Origin: Warburgia ugandensis
Taxonomy: Eukaryota; Streptophyta; Magnoliopsida; Canellales; Canellaceae
Assembly (NCBI GenBank): GCA_035236585.1
Contig: CP141131.1
Coordinates: 18,513,103-18,577,102 of the forward strand
Direction of reading: 5' to 3'
Length of the DNA stretch: 64,000 nucleotides
The notes under the pieces are model-generated. The model was not told the origin of the DNA. It searched no databases and was given only the letters and a program-made list of their open reading frames with translations. The translations under genes and the position numbers were made by a program. Within the stretch, counting starts at the first letter, position 1; each line of letters begins with the position of its first letter. Shown here in pieces: positions 1-11,971 of this stretch.

Positions 1-639
1 AAAATAGTAACTGGTTGAGTAATAATAATAAGAGCATGAAAGGTTAGTAAATCATTTAACTCTAATAAAATTTGTAAATAAGAAAAGGAAGATCAAATAA
101 GATCCAAGAGAGATCTTGAAGGATCACAAACAAAAAGAAAAGAAATATAATATAGATTGTACCATTTTTCTATCATATTACTTATAGTGTAGAATGTGAA
201 CTTAGAATATTTGAAACCTTGATCATATATGATTTAAGGAAAATTAGGGTATCCCTTATAGGAATACATACTCGTATAGAGGAATAACTTGATATGTATG
301 GTTTGACAGATGTATAAATCAAGATCATGATAGACAATAGGGAGTGAATACCACTTGAGATGTATGAATCGAAACTTTGATACTACTTTGAGGTAGGTGG
401 ATGGACAAGAATATATTAAGGTTTCATGTGTATACATACATGATCTTTTGTCTGGAATTATAGACCTTCATGATATAAGTATGCTTAGTACCTTAGCATA
501 GTCATGATCCAATCACATAATCCAACTAAGTGAACCAACCCTAAGATCCAATTCAACTATCTAATTACCCAATTAAATGAGGTGAAAGTATTGAGATGGG
601 TAGACTAAGAAAACCCTAAGAATAGGACATAGAAAATAT
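1..639. other. AT-rich intergenic DNA, no gene seen
   Basis: All frames are broken by frequent stops and no coding, RNA or terminal-repeat signature was recognised. It may be the outer part of the LTR-like relic that follows. Confidence 0.5.
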
Positions 640-1791
640 TCCAGCCTTAGTTAAACAGACACATCGTTTGATATGTACAATGTATTTTACATACAAGCAT
701 AATGGCTTGTGATTTTGTTTTACATAGCCCTAGGACTGGGGATGCTATGCTAAGGAAGTTATGAGGGTTTGGCCACCTGCTTCTTGAAATTTATATGATA
801 GATACCATGCCCAAAGAGAGGCTAAATGTCGAGTGGGGCAATAATGGAAAGGTCGCCACTATGACAGCCATGGTCCACCCCATGAGGACATGGATTTGTT
901 ATTTCCACAGTTGGTATCATTGGAGGATTATACAGTTATTCGAGGGCTGTATGGATTGAGATTGTAGCATAGTGGTCCTTGAGTATTTTGCATTATGATG
1001 CACATATGATAGGCATAACGTAATGCCATGGCACAATGAGATGGCACTACTTAAGTTCCTAGAAAGAAAATCCCCGTATGAGAATTAGCTGAATATTGAT
1101 CTTCTAAGTGGAAGTATAGCTAGGGGAATGAACAAGTTTTGAGCAATTTTCGCTATTTTAACTGATTTATCCTATATTACATAAATAATGTATTTACTCT
1201 ATTTTAAGATAACTCACAAGTAGACAACCATGATGGAATGATGACTAAGGTAAGTATTCTTATATTAGTGAAGTAGTATATTTTTGTATCTCCTACCAAG
1301 CATAGCTTGCTGAGATATTGTAAATGTTTGAATGTTTACAATATCTTAGATACAGGGAAGGAGACTTATGGAAGTAAAGCTTGAAGACGTAGGAGCTTAA
1401 GATGGTAGAAGTCTTGAAGAGAATAATCAAACAGGGTATGTCCATTGAAGACTTGTATGTTTATTTGAGAGCATTGTGTTGTATTGAGAGTTTTTAATGT
1501 AAGGTGAGGTTTGAACTTTGGATTATATAATTTGGACAATGGTTTATAATTATAATACGGGGGCTGTGTAAGAATGAACTACTGGATGATTCTTGGTATT
1601 CAATAAAAATTTATTTTATAGAAAATATATATGTGTTTTATGTATCTTGAGGTGAGACTTGGGTTTTGCTACAAATGAATTTAAAAGAAAAGAATTTTCG
1701 CTGCATTATTTACTAAAAAAATTTACCATTAAGGGCTCTACCTTTGAATAATGTTTTATAAAATGTGTTACAAAAACCCTGGTCGTCACAT
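640..1791 (-). repeat. Decayed LTR-like repeat, copy 1 of 3
   Basis: This copy shares landmarks in the same order with 5990-7093 and 9950-11322. There is a 'ctatgctaagg ... ggttTGGCCACctgcttctga'-like block (about 735-790), then a gaag-rich block, and it closes with 'aaaaccctggtcgtcaca' near 1772-1789. Read on the minus strand this end is TGTGACGACC..., a common start for plant Gypsy LTRs. No coding domain was found alongside it, so the LTR assignment is inference from the end motif and the repeated layout. The outer border is approximate. Confidence 0.35.
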
Positions 1792-2866
1792 GAATATTGT
1801 AAGTGGATTAGGCCATCCAAAGATCAAGCATATCTCCTAAAAGAGGAGTGTCTCCCTTAGAGACAAATACCATTCTTGTTTTTATAAAATTGGTTTTTTG
1901 AAATTGCTCTTCTACACTGCTATCCATATATGGTTTAGTATTTTTGAGTTTTAGACCATGCTGTGCACACTCGATGAGTGGGAAACCATCTGCTGGAAGA
2001 TTTTGAGGGGTACCATTATTGGGAACATATGCCCCATATGGTGCTAATTGACATTTTATATAATAAAAAATTCAATGATCGAGTAACAAATAAGACTCAT
2101 TAGAACATCAATTCTACATAATAGGGTGTTAGTTTATATTTCTTGTAATATTATTGTTACACTTAATGGTTAGTCATAAAACAACAACTAGATCTCTAAG
2201 AAACATTGTAGAAATTTCATGCTAAGGTGATAAAATTCACAAGATGAAGAGAAATAGATTTATGATCATTATAAATTTAAAATTGTCCTCAAGTGAGAAT
2301 GGATTTAGAAATTTACATTTGAGAACACTTACTAAATGTGATACTACAAATAAGATTAAAGATTATCATTCTCAATCATCTAGGTAGAGACTTGATGCAT
2401 ACATCATGGCACTTAAAAGTGCATTTGTACATATGACATGATCTAAACATGGAAAAACATTCAATGATGTTGGAACAATCTTTTAGGCATAATATAACCA
2501 TTTATGCTCTTAAACATGAGAGATCCATGGTTCAAAGTTAGCTTGTATCTATTCTTCATATACCAAGAGGTCAAATATATTATAGGTAATATAAGGTACT
2601 TTGGGATAGATATTAGACTCAAAGAGAGCGTGGATGCTTGATATGGGACCCACACCCTTTGAGAAAAGATATTCAAGTGGGGTCCATTATAAAGTAGAGT
2701 AGATGGGTATGAAATAAAACTAACATAAAACGGATGTGCTAGCTTTATATATAATTCATATATGTATACTTTGATGTATGACAAGATGGCATAACTAATT
2801 GAAAGCGTTACAAATACTTTGTAGATTACCTATATATGTTTCTTTAAGTTGAAAATATATTATATG
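1792..2866. other. AT-rich intergenic DNA, no gene seen
   Basis: Only short chance ORFs occur, such as a 107-codon minus-strand frame at 2461-2784 with no recognisable domain. Confidence 0.5.
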
Positions 2867-2937
2867 GTTTGCCCCTTCCCCGGACCTTGCATAGGTGGGA
2901 GCTTCGTGTACCGCGGCTCCACACCCCCCCCCCCCTC
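2867..2937 (+). mobile_element. Au-like SINE, 3' fragment
   Basis: The segment matches the 3' half of the SINE family found repeatedly in this window: 'gccccttccccggacc', then 'tgcataggtgggagcttcgtg', then a CG-rich end that runs into a C homopolymer (about 2926-2936). The tRNA-related 5' half is missing. The poly-C end is unlike the usual '...ggctgcccctttt' end and suggests later slippage. Confidence 0.75.
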
Positions 2938-3513
2938 CAATTCTATCATATTGTAATGGCCCACATTTTTAAGAAGAAATTACGTTTTTATGTTAGTTTA
3001 TTGTATTGTATTTTATTATTTATTTATTTGGTTATTACCAATTTTTTTGCCATGTGGACATCTAAATATGGAAACCCACATGATACCATACACATCCCAT
3101 GTGAGGGAAATGGGAGAGTAAATTAATTAGAAAACTGTTACCAATGACTAACATTAGATGATAATTTGACGGTTATAGACAAAAGGGAGTAAATACACCA
3201 TTAAAAATTTGAAGAGTTACAAATATGTAATAAATTGGGAAAACTATTACAAGGAAAGTATCTATAAAAGAAAAAAAGAAAATGGAAAGAAAAGGTTAGG
3301 AATGTGAAATAGTTGGAGTGGAAAAAGGGGAGTGCATGAGACAGAAAGAAAAGAGAAGAGGAAAGAAAAAGGAAAAGCAGATCAGAGGAAAAGCTTAGAT
3401 CTGAAATTTGCGTCAAATCAATTAGAAACGAAGGAATTTGCGTTGAAGGAAATCGCATTTGGAGGTAGGGAATCTAAATCTAGACCATGGTTTTCGTTCT
3501 TTCTTTTTTAAAT

Positions 3514-3514
<1 letters not shown>
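2938..3514. other. Intergenic, purine-rich in its second half
   Basis: No gene is visible. From about 3255 to 3400 the plus strand is strongly purine-rich (runs of aaaagaaaa and gaaaagg), which creates a spurious Ser/Phe/Leu-rich ORF on the minus strand. Confidence 0.45.

Positions 3515-3608
<94 letters not shown>
3515..3608. repeat. (GT)47 microsatellite
   Basis: This is an uninterrupted run of 47 GT units. It lies immediately before the first unit of the 245-270 bp tandem repeat. A shorter GT tract (about 3846-3876) precedes the second unit and a decayed version precedes the third, so the microsatellite was part of the duplicated unit and has changed length independently. Confidence 0.98.
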
Positions 3609-3612
<4 letters not shown>

Positions 3613-4257
3613 CTAATTCAATACCATGCACATAGTCATGATAAGAATGTATGTTGAATCTTGCATGGTTTGTGACGCATGGAGTTTTAGCAAATATAGC
3701 ATGCACTAATATAGGATTATTCTATGTGCATTTGATAAAGATTAAATGCTTTAAATACTGAAATTTTTCCAAGCATATTGTACACCAGATTTTTTTGTAG
3801 GTATATAATGTTTAAAATAAAAAAATAAGAAAATGACACGTGATATGTGTGTGTGTGTGTGTGTGTGCGTGTGCGTTTTGTTCTAATTCAATACCATGAA
3901 CATAGTCATGATAAGAATGTATGTTGAATCTTGCATGGTTTGTGACGCATGGAGTTTTAGCAAATATAGCATGCACTAATATAGGCTTAATTCCATGTGC
4001 ATTTGATAAAGATTAAATGCTTTAAATATTGAAATTTTTCCAAGCGTATTGTACACCAGATTTGTTGTAGGTATATAATGTTTAAATAAAATGACACATG
4101 ATATACATATGTGTATGCGTTTTGTTCTAATTCAATACCATGCACATAGTCGTGATAAGAATGTATGTTGAATCTTGCATGGTGTGTGACGCATGGAGTT
4201 TTGTCAAATATAGCATGCACTAATATATGCTTAATACCATGTGCATTTGATAAAGTT
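3609..4257. repeat. Three-unit tandem repeat (about 245-270 bp period)
   Basis: Units start at about 3611, 3881 and 4126, each with 'ttctaattcaataccatg', followed by 'catagtcatgataagaatg' (cgtgat in unit 3) and 'gacgcatggagtttt'. Units 1 and 2 are complete (about 270 and 245 bp). Unit 3 stops after about 130 bp. Each is preceded by a GT-rich tract. No ORF is shared between units. Confidence 0.93.
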
Positions 4258-5776
4258 TTAGATTTGGGTACCATTCCTCAAGGGATCTAACGCATGAGAT
4301 ATGGGAATCATAGCATACATCTAAGTACAGTTTATACACATAATCAATACAATCCAGCCAAAACAAATTTCAAATTTGGGTTCACATGCATGTCACTATG
4401 GATGGGAATGTGATGCATTGTGAGACAAATTTGATTAAATTCAGGGCATGCCATACTAAGCTATAATGCACAAGAGTATTGAAACCTAAATTTCTTATAA
4501 GTATCTTGTACCTCTGAGCGTATGACAACTTAGACCGGAAAATTTTATCATACATTATTAAGACATATACAAACTGTACTTTGGATTCTACGGTTGAGAT
4601 ATGCATCGGTTAGAATCAAGCCTAACCGACAAAGCATAGAAAAAAAAAAGTGGTGCATTGGAATACCCAAAGAATTTTGGATGTATTGTTAGTTTTTATT
4701 TTTAAAATTTTGCATGCACATACACATAGCTATGATTTGACTTCATGTTAAGAAATTCTAGCCACACCATACATTGATGCATGGTGCATTTGAAGAAATT
4801 ATAGCCACACCACATATTGTGTAAAGTTCAAAAAAAGAAAAAAGGGCATATGGGACAAGTGCTGGAGTATGCAGTGAGTTGGACTAGACTTAGGTACATA
4901 CATGTTTTGAGCATTTCATAGAAGGCATATGTATGGATATGAGCAGAGAATAGCGACTAGGCCCATGCACTAAACAGAAAATCGGTATACATATAATTAG
5001 TGTTAACAGATACATAGGTATTAAATTGATAGAAAACATATTGTAACACCCAAATGCATGGGTAGTGGGTGCTGACCAGCCTATGGATACCTAGTTGCAT
5101 TAAGCACATGATGCCTTGGACAATGAAATTCCATGATATACCCAACAAAAGTGGGGCATGTGGAACAATACACAAACAACTAGTATGCTAGAACTAAAAT
5201 CAGACAAATTGCATGCTAAACCTTGATTAAATAACCACATGTATCAGTGCTGATTAATGATTGGTGTTTGGATATATATGAGTATTATGTATTGGTTGGA
5301 AATCAGATGCATGGACACTAAATTTTGAATGGTGATTCGGTGCATCATATAATGGTCAGAGATACACATATAATAAATAGTACTATGGCATATAACTCAT
5401 GAATGAAAGACCCAATGCACTTAGTAACAAGTTATGCTGCTACACTCAGTGTTCATGTTTATACTCAGCTTATGAATAATGAACTTCAATTTAGTACATA
5501 GAAAATCCCTAGTATTAGTAGCATGACACTTTGTATTTTGACAAAGGGCGTTAAATAGCATAGATTAAAGTGATAAGCTAAGAACGAAACTTAAAGGTAC
5601 CAAGTAAAGTTTATGATAAACCTCATACAAAGCCATGCGTGATTTAGACCACACACCATGATTGACATACATTGATCTAACTATATCTGTGATTGCCAAT
5701 GTACCACATTTTATTATGTCATATAAAATTTCTCATAGGGATGATTTATACTATAATAGAGACAATTCATTTTAAG
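4258..5776. other. AT-rich intergenic DNA, no gene seen
   Basis: Only ORFs under 80 codons with no domain similarity are present. The local phrase 'agccacaccacatattg' repeats imperfectly near 4760 and 4810. Confidence 0.5.
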
Positions 5777-5804
5777 ATTTATTTATTTATTTATTTATTT
5801 ATTT
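5777..5804. repeat. (ATTT)7 microsatellite
   Basis: Seven perfect ATTT units in AT-rich intergenic DNA. Confidence 0.9.
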
Positions 5805-5989
5805 GACATAGTAGATTATGTTTTATTGGTACATGAATTTTTGAAATTACTAATGTTTTAGATGGACTCATCTTGATATTTTGAATTTGTTACGAGAGAA
5901 TTGTGTATACTCACATCCTAATCTAAATGGCAATATTTATAGCATTTTTTATTAGTTTATCAGAATTTTTGTAATTTGACCCTAAGGGT

Positions 5990-7093
5990 TATAAACATGC
6001 TTGAAATTAGCAAGGATAGTATATCTGCATTTATTATTAGTATGAGTTCAGTATGATTTCGCACTCTTGCACAACTATACCTTGCTAAGAAATCAAGAGA
6101 CTCTTAAGAGTTGATCCTGGCTCAGGGATGTTATGTCAAATCCCATGGTTGCTATACTAGGGAGTCAGTTGGCCACTGACTTCTGAACAGGTACCAACCT
6201 ATAATAGGCATGTTTGATGAGGGTATGTTACATGGGAGGACTACCCTTGTATAAGATTGATCTGGCTATCCCATGTAGTTGGTGTAGTTAGTGCGGTACC
6301 CACTAACGAACGCAAGTTGAAACTTTGGTTTTGCTGCGTGCATAGTCAACCTCATATTTTGTTTGGATATGTCGATGCTTGTGACATGATACTAAGTACC
6401 ATCCAGATATACATGTATTATTAATTGGATTTAGTTATGAACTAATCATTCAATGAATATGGATTGAATTTAATTCAGATCTTTATATGCATAGATATTA
6501 CTTGTATAATCCAATATGATGTCATTTTGATTATTACATAACTGGTTGATATGAATTGAGAACTTATGATGTGACAATGACATGCTTGATAGTACATGTA
6601 TGCATTTAAAAAAAAAAAAAAAAAAAACAAGGTTTTTGGTATTTTTTGCTAGATTTAGATTTTCTACTGAGTAATTCATATTACTCACCAAACCACCCTA
6701 CAGGTGAAGAGGAGAAGGAGAAGCTTGAAATTGACGCGAAGGAGATTTAGTAAACTCAGAGTTTCAAAGTATGAGGAGCAAGAAATAGTTTTAATTTATT
6801 TGAAGACTTTAGTCAATTTGTAATAAATTAAATATTTGAACTTTATATTGTGATTTAACTTAGTAGAGTTTGGGCTGTGACTAGTAGGTCTTAACTGGCT
6901 AAAAAGGTTAAACTATTACTTTGATATATATATTGTGGAGTTTTATTTGACGTACTTGGGCTTGAAGAAGCAATTAAATTTTATTATTATATGTAGAGTT
7001 AAAATAAAAAATAAAAAAAATTTTAAGGATCGATCCTAACAAGATTTTCAAAAATATTTAGAAAATCTCTTTATAAAACCCAGGACGTCATAC
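5990..7093 (-). repeat. Decayed LTR-like repeat, copy 2 of 3
   Basis: It has the same landmark order as 640-1791: 'gcactcttgcacaactatac' near 6060, 'gggagtcagtTGGCCACtgac' near 6160, an oligo-A run (about 6608-6627), a gaggagaaggagaag block (about 6708) and the end 'aaaacccaggacgtcata' near 7076-7092. On the minus strand the end reads TATGACGTCC. No protein domain was found. The borders and the LTR assignment are inference. Confidence 0.35.
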
Positions 7094-9949
7094 ATATATT
7101 TCTTTAAGTTGAAAATCAAAGCAAAAGAACATAAGACAAATAATCTAATGGGCATGAAATTTGATACTTAGCCTATTTAAGCCATTCCTAATGTGGTGAC
7201 AAGTAAAGCATACTTGGCCTGAGTAAGATCTAAGTGTGCACTTGAATATATCATTTATCAACAAATAATCATCCAAATTCAACTCCCTAAACCATAGTGT
7301 TTAGGATACTAGAATAGTTTAATTGTTGCATTTTTAGTTTGCGAGACTTCAAAAGCCCAAACGACTAGGTAAATGGGTTTGATCATCCAAAGGTGGGGCT
7401 AAGCATCCATTTATTGATTTCAAGCTGGTGCACATATTATTCTAAAGGGGAATGCAGACTCAAAGCACGTCATAAAAGCATGTAATTCAAGTGCCTCACA
7501 TTTGCACAAAGATGCCCACCTCTGGATGATGCAGTCCTCTCAAGAACATCCAAGACAACTGGTTTCAAGTTGAGGATCCTAGGAATGTCCAACTTATTAT
7601 GATTGTTTAGTTCGAGGTATCCAAAAGTGGAGCCACAAATGACTGATTCAAAAGATGAGCTCTGCATGTAAAAGTGTAGTGCTTTACCATTCCTCTAATG
7701 TAAAAAAAATAGAGAAATTCTTTAATAATCTACCTATATATTGGTCTAATTTCAAATGCCCACCATCCTTTTGCAAATATCAAATTGGGAGCAATTTCCA
7801 AATAGGAACCTGCCATCAGATTTTAGATAGAATTACCTTAGAGAGTTAGTTTTTTTACTAGAGAGACTAAAAAATATCTTTTATTTAAGTAAAATTACAT
7901 AATATATTGTACAAGCAATATCCAACACAGCTGGTTGTAACACAACTCTATGTTTCTTCTAAAGTATGCTTTTATCACAGGTTTTAGTCGTCTCTTTCAC
8001 CTTTGGCTGGGGATTATATTTATGGGTGAGTGTTGCTTTTGTTTGTAATAAAAATAGCTAAAATAAATAAGTAAAACAATACGACATTCTAGTAATACTA
8101 GTGTTAGCCATGACGTACAATCCAAAGCTGTATGCTTGTTAACAATTGTACTTATCACTAACCTATGTGCTTTCCATGCAAAATCTCTCAATGGAGACTG
8201 TTTAACATTCCTTTGTAACATTCAAGAAAATAAATCTTTGCTTTTATTGAAGGTAGGCATGGAGTCTCATTGAGGTTCTAATGCTATAATTAGTGAATTC
8301 ATTATCTCTGTAGCTATTACATCCCCCAAATCCATTACTTTTCTTTTTGTTAACAGTTTTGAAATTTTCCTTTTTGTTATGTGTATCCATCACAAATAAA
8401 TCAATTGTAAGTTCTATTGTCTAATTTTCCCTTGTTCAATTATGTGTATCCAGCTCATAAAAACTTTATTTGAAAACTTGTGGCAAAAGGAAATTTTTTT
8501 CAAAATGTGAAAGAAAGAAGGAGAAGACTAGTCATTAGAAAATGTACTAGACCGGCAAGGGGGAAGAACAAAGTTTGTGGGTGGCCAGATTTGTAGGCCA
8601 ATGTTAAAGACAACGACAACTGCCCAAATCATAGATATGAGCCATTCCTTCTCTTCAACACAGGAACACAAACCAAAGCCCTCAAAAGTATTAAAATCGG
8701 ACAAGAGACGAGGGAGAATTAGAGCTAAAAAGTGGACGCCAACATTTGTTAAAACTCTAGTGACAGATATGCCATTTTGGACAATTTTTGGCATCAAAAT
8801 AATGTCAGATCTTCATCAAACTTCAGAAGAGTGTAGGTGAGATCTTGATCTACATTTTTCATCTTTTTTATTTTGAAATTTGTTAAGAAATGAGTCATCA
8901 GCTGTGACCGCGCCAATCATCTTCTCCATTGGTGGTCGACCAATGCCAATGACTTGGAGTTTTAGGATGAAAAACAAGCCTTAAGTGTATTTTGATCTGA
9001 TCTACCCACAAGAAAAGTCAGATATCTGAGATGATATGACAGTTCAAAGTTATATCTAATCTTGATCTACGATTGACGATTTATGGTATGTAAGATTGAC
9101 CATTCATTTCTTAATATGTGTTTAGGAATGCATGAATATAGGCTTAGAATAGTTCATATATGATAGAGATTATTAATCCAAGCCTGAAAATGATAGGACA
9201 ACCTCGATCATCTGATCAATCATTGTTGGAATATAGGCATGGCACATTAGATTGATGATCAGACATTGCCATTCCATTTATTAACCTTTAAATTATTTAA
9301 AAATTGAGAAAAGACGTTAGATCAGAATATTGATTAGCTAGATCCAAACATCTAATATACAATCTAATCATTAGATCATCAGATTGAAGGGTTCTGGCAC
9401 CAATCAGGGACTATAACATAGATTCTAAGTACTTAGAGCTATAGATGTATAATTTAAAATGATCTATAGATTATGTACCAAGGGCCATTCAACTATTAAA
9501 TTTATAATTCGACGAATTGATGAGTGTTAATTTATGAAGTTGAATACATTGTTTTCTCATATATGTATGATAGAGGTTGAGACCAATTGATTCCATCGAT
9601 TTTGGGAGTAATTGGGACTGCGGTTTCAGGTAGGTGTTCTAACATTACATGTTTTCTACTTGAATTAAATTTTGAACTAATCATGTTCAAATGAATGAAA
9701 TCCTCATTTTATTTATAAGAATTGTCACATTCAAAATTATTATAATTATAGCTGAGATCATCAGAACCTTATCAAAGTATTTAACTCTAGATTACCTATA
9801 GTTTTGGTTTAATCCACTATGTATGTTCTAATTATGAACTTAGTAAATTAGCATGATTACATGTATTACATTTGCATAAATATGGATTTAAGTATTCTGT
9901 GGTTTGATTTAAAAAATGATTAGTACACGAGTAGTGAGTCACATAGAGT
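7094..9949. other. Intergenic DNA, no gene seen
   Basis: Weak ORFs of up to 89 codons occur on both strands at 8528-8840, overlapping each other, with no recognised motif. The part from about 8880 may belong to the third LTR-like relic. Confidence 0.4.
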
Positions 9950-11322
9950 ATAGAGGTACTAGATTTATAGCGATGTTTTTCGATAATTTGTTTTAGACGG
10001 GCACTCTTGCATCAATAGACACTATACTAGGAGAGTAGTAGGGTTGGCCACAAACTCTACAAAGTTTAAATACCTGTTATAGCTGGTATTGGCTTTTTCC
10101 AATGTGGGTATCATGGGAAGGCCTGACTTGGCATTGATGCACATCCCTAGTGATGTGGATGATAGTCTCTTCCGCTATGATATCGGTGGCTAAGCACGTA
10201 TGTGGACTATATCCGAGTTGCGGATGCAGAGTGGTCCATGAGTTTCTTTCTTGTTTGAAATTGCAACTTGGCACTATGAGAGCAATTGGATGATGATTCC
10301 CTATATTGGTATGGCATGACGATGCCTAGACATTGGTGTGAGTACTCAGGACCAAGGTGTGATTATTAAAATGCTCTCGAAAAATTGTGGGATTGAATAC
10401 TTTTTCTATTAATGAAACTTTACACTTTTGTAAGTATTGTATGCATTTATGATTTCTCGAGTGCATCTTTACTTTTAGAATGATTTTGCAAATAATGTGA
10501 ATTTCATTCGTATGGTATTATCAAAATCTTGTACTTGAACTATAAATGAATAATTTGCACCCTTGTATAATTTGACTTTGTCATTTTGCATACATGGAAA
10601 TGATTACTTAAATTATTAGACTTTGTCATCATATTTTCATATGAAGTATTATGCTTATTTGCAATTATTATATATTAAATGTAACATTAGACATCTACAC
10701 AAGCAAATGAGAACAACATTCAGTTGGATAAAGGCGGATGAGACTTACAGTAAGAAGAGTTAGACGAAGACTATAGTAGTACGAGTTGGCATCATTGATG
10801 TATATTTCTAAGCACTTGAACTATTGGTTGTGTTCGAACTGTATAAGTGTTTAACTTTATACTTTCTTTATTACTTGGACTTATCATGTAGAGCAAGTAT
10901 AATGGACTGTGGACTGTGATTGGGGGAGATTTTCAATAAATGATGATATTTTATTATTTATTTGTTAAGTATTGTTGCTTCTTTAAACTTTTTGAAAGTT
11001 TGTGTATATGGGTGTGGAGACAGAGTCTCTAAGTATATTGATGATAATTGTGAAATTATCTGGCGTTGTTGCATTGCATGTGTTAAATGCGAATGTCCAA
11101 AAAATAAAAGAAACTATTGCATTTTCAGTAGAAATAGAATGTCTATTTCACTATTAAATCCAAGTCTTTGTGCAAGTTATGATACATGGGATTTTTCATA
11201 AAGCAATTTCTTAATGACATTATGATGTTATTTGTTTTTCAAAAAGAAATTTTCATAACAAGTGATCTTGACTTATTTAAAAATGATTTAAAAATGTATT
11301 AAAAAAGTTGGGTTGTCATATT
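9950..11322 (-). repeat. Decayed LTR-like repeat, copy 3 of 3
   Basis: The landmarks 'gggcactcttgcatcaatag' (about 10000), 'agggtTGGCCACaaactc' (about 10040) and the terminal 'gttgggttgtcatat' (about 11308) parallel the two upstream relics, in the same orientation and order. It lies about 650 bp upstream of the ELF7 start codon. No coding domain was seen. Confidence 0.33.
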
Positions 11323-11719
11323 GAGGTAGGGATACTTAATTGTAGAGACACTTGGAAGACCAAAGAACGGGGTCTTCTACTTCATGGGATGATCACTGTT
11401 CTCATAGAAGGCTTCTAAGGATGTGAAATGTGCAGTGCAATTGGCTGTTTTATGGGTAACTTCGGTATGAAGGTAAGGTTGATTTAGAGATTAGCACTAC
11501 TCTCAGCGTGAGGGACAAACAAGAAGGTGGCAAAGAGCAAGTTCGCTACTAGCCTAAATGATGGTGGAAGTGGGGGGATCAAAGGGGCAATAACACAGCA
11601 GATAGGTGGGTCTTTGAAGATTAGTTATAAAATGTTGGCTGCCAGTTTAATATTTGCAAGAGGCTGGTGGGTGTGTGAAATTTGCTAGAAACGCAGGTGG
11701 AGACGTGAAAATTTCCCAC

Positions 11720-11737
11720 AGAGAGAGAGAGAGAGAG
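11720..11737 (+). promoter_or_regulatory. GAGA tract in ELF7 5' flank or 5' UTR
   Basis: Nine GA units lie about 235 bp upstream of the ELF7 start codon. Such tracts are typical of plant promoters and 5' UTRs and can bind BPC/GAGA-binding proteins (established knowledge). Whether this copy is transcribed or bound is not visible. Confidence 0.4.
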
Positions 11738-11925
11738 CAGGAGACGCGAGAAACAAAAGTCCGACGTTTGGGCCGTTGACGACAGCAGCACCAAGTACTC
11801 CTTTCCCATCTCAAGCAGTCTTCGGCTCCGCTTCTTCTTCTTCCCTCTCCGGTAGGCACTCTGAAAAACCAAATCTATCTCCTGCAAGTTCCCTTTTAGG
11901 GTTTCGATTTTATTGCCTTCTTCGA

Positions 11926-11961
11926 ATGGAACTTGTTTCTGGTAGGGTTTTGGCTGATTAG
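11926..11961 (+). promoter_or_regulatory. Short upstream ORF (11 codons) before ELF7
   Basis: An ATG at 11926 opens a frame reading MELVSGRVLAD and stops at TAG 11959-11961, ten bases before the ELF7 ATG at 11972. It is in a different frame from the main ORF. If the 5' UTR includes it, it would probably reduce initiation at the main start. The transcript start is unknown. Confidence 0.45.
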
Positions 11962-11971
11962 TTCATATCCC

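Noticed and set aside
3201..3458. Ser/Phe/Leu-rich minus-strand ORF that looks like a signal or membrane protein
   Set aside because: Explained by a purine-rich tract on the plus strand.
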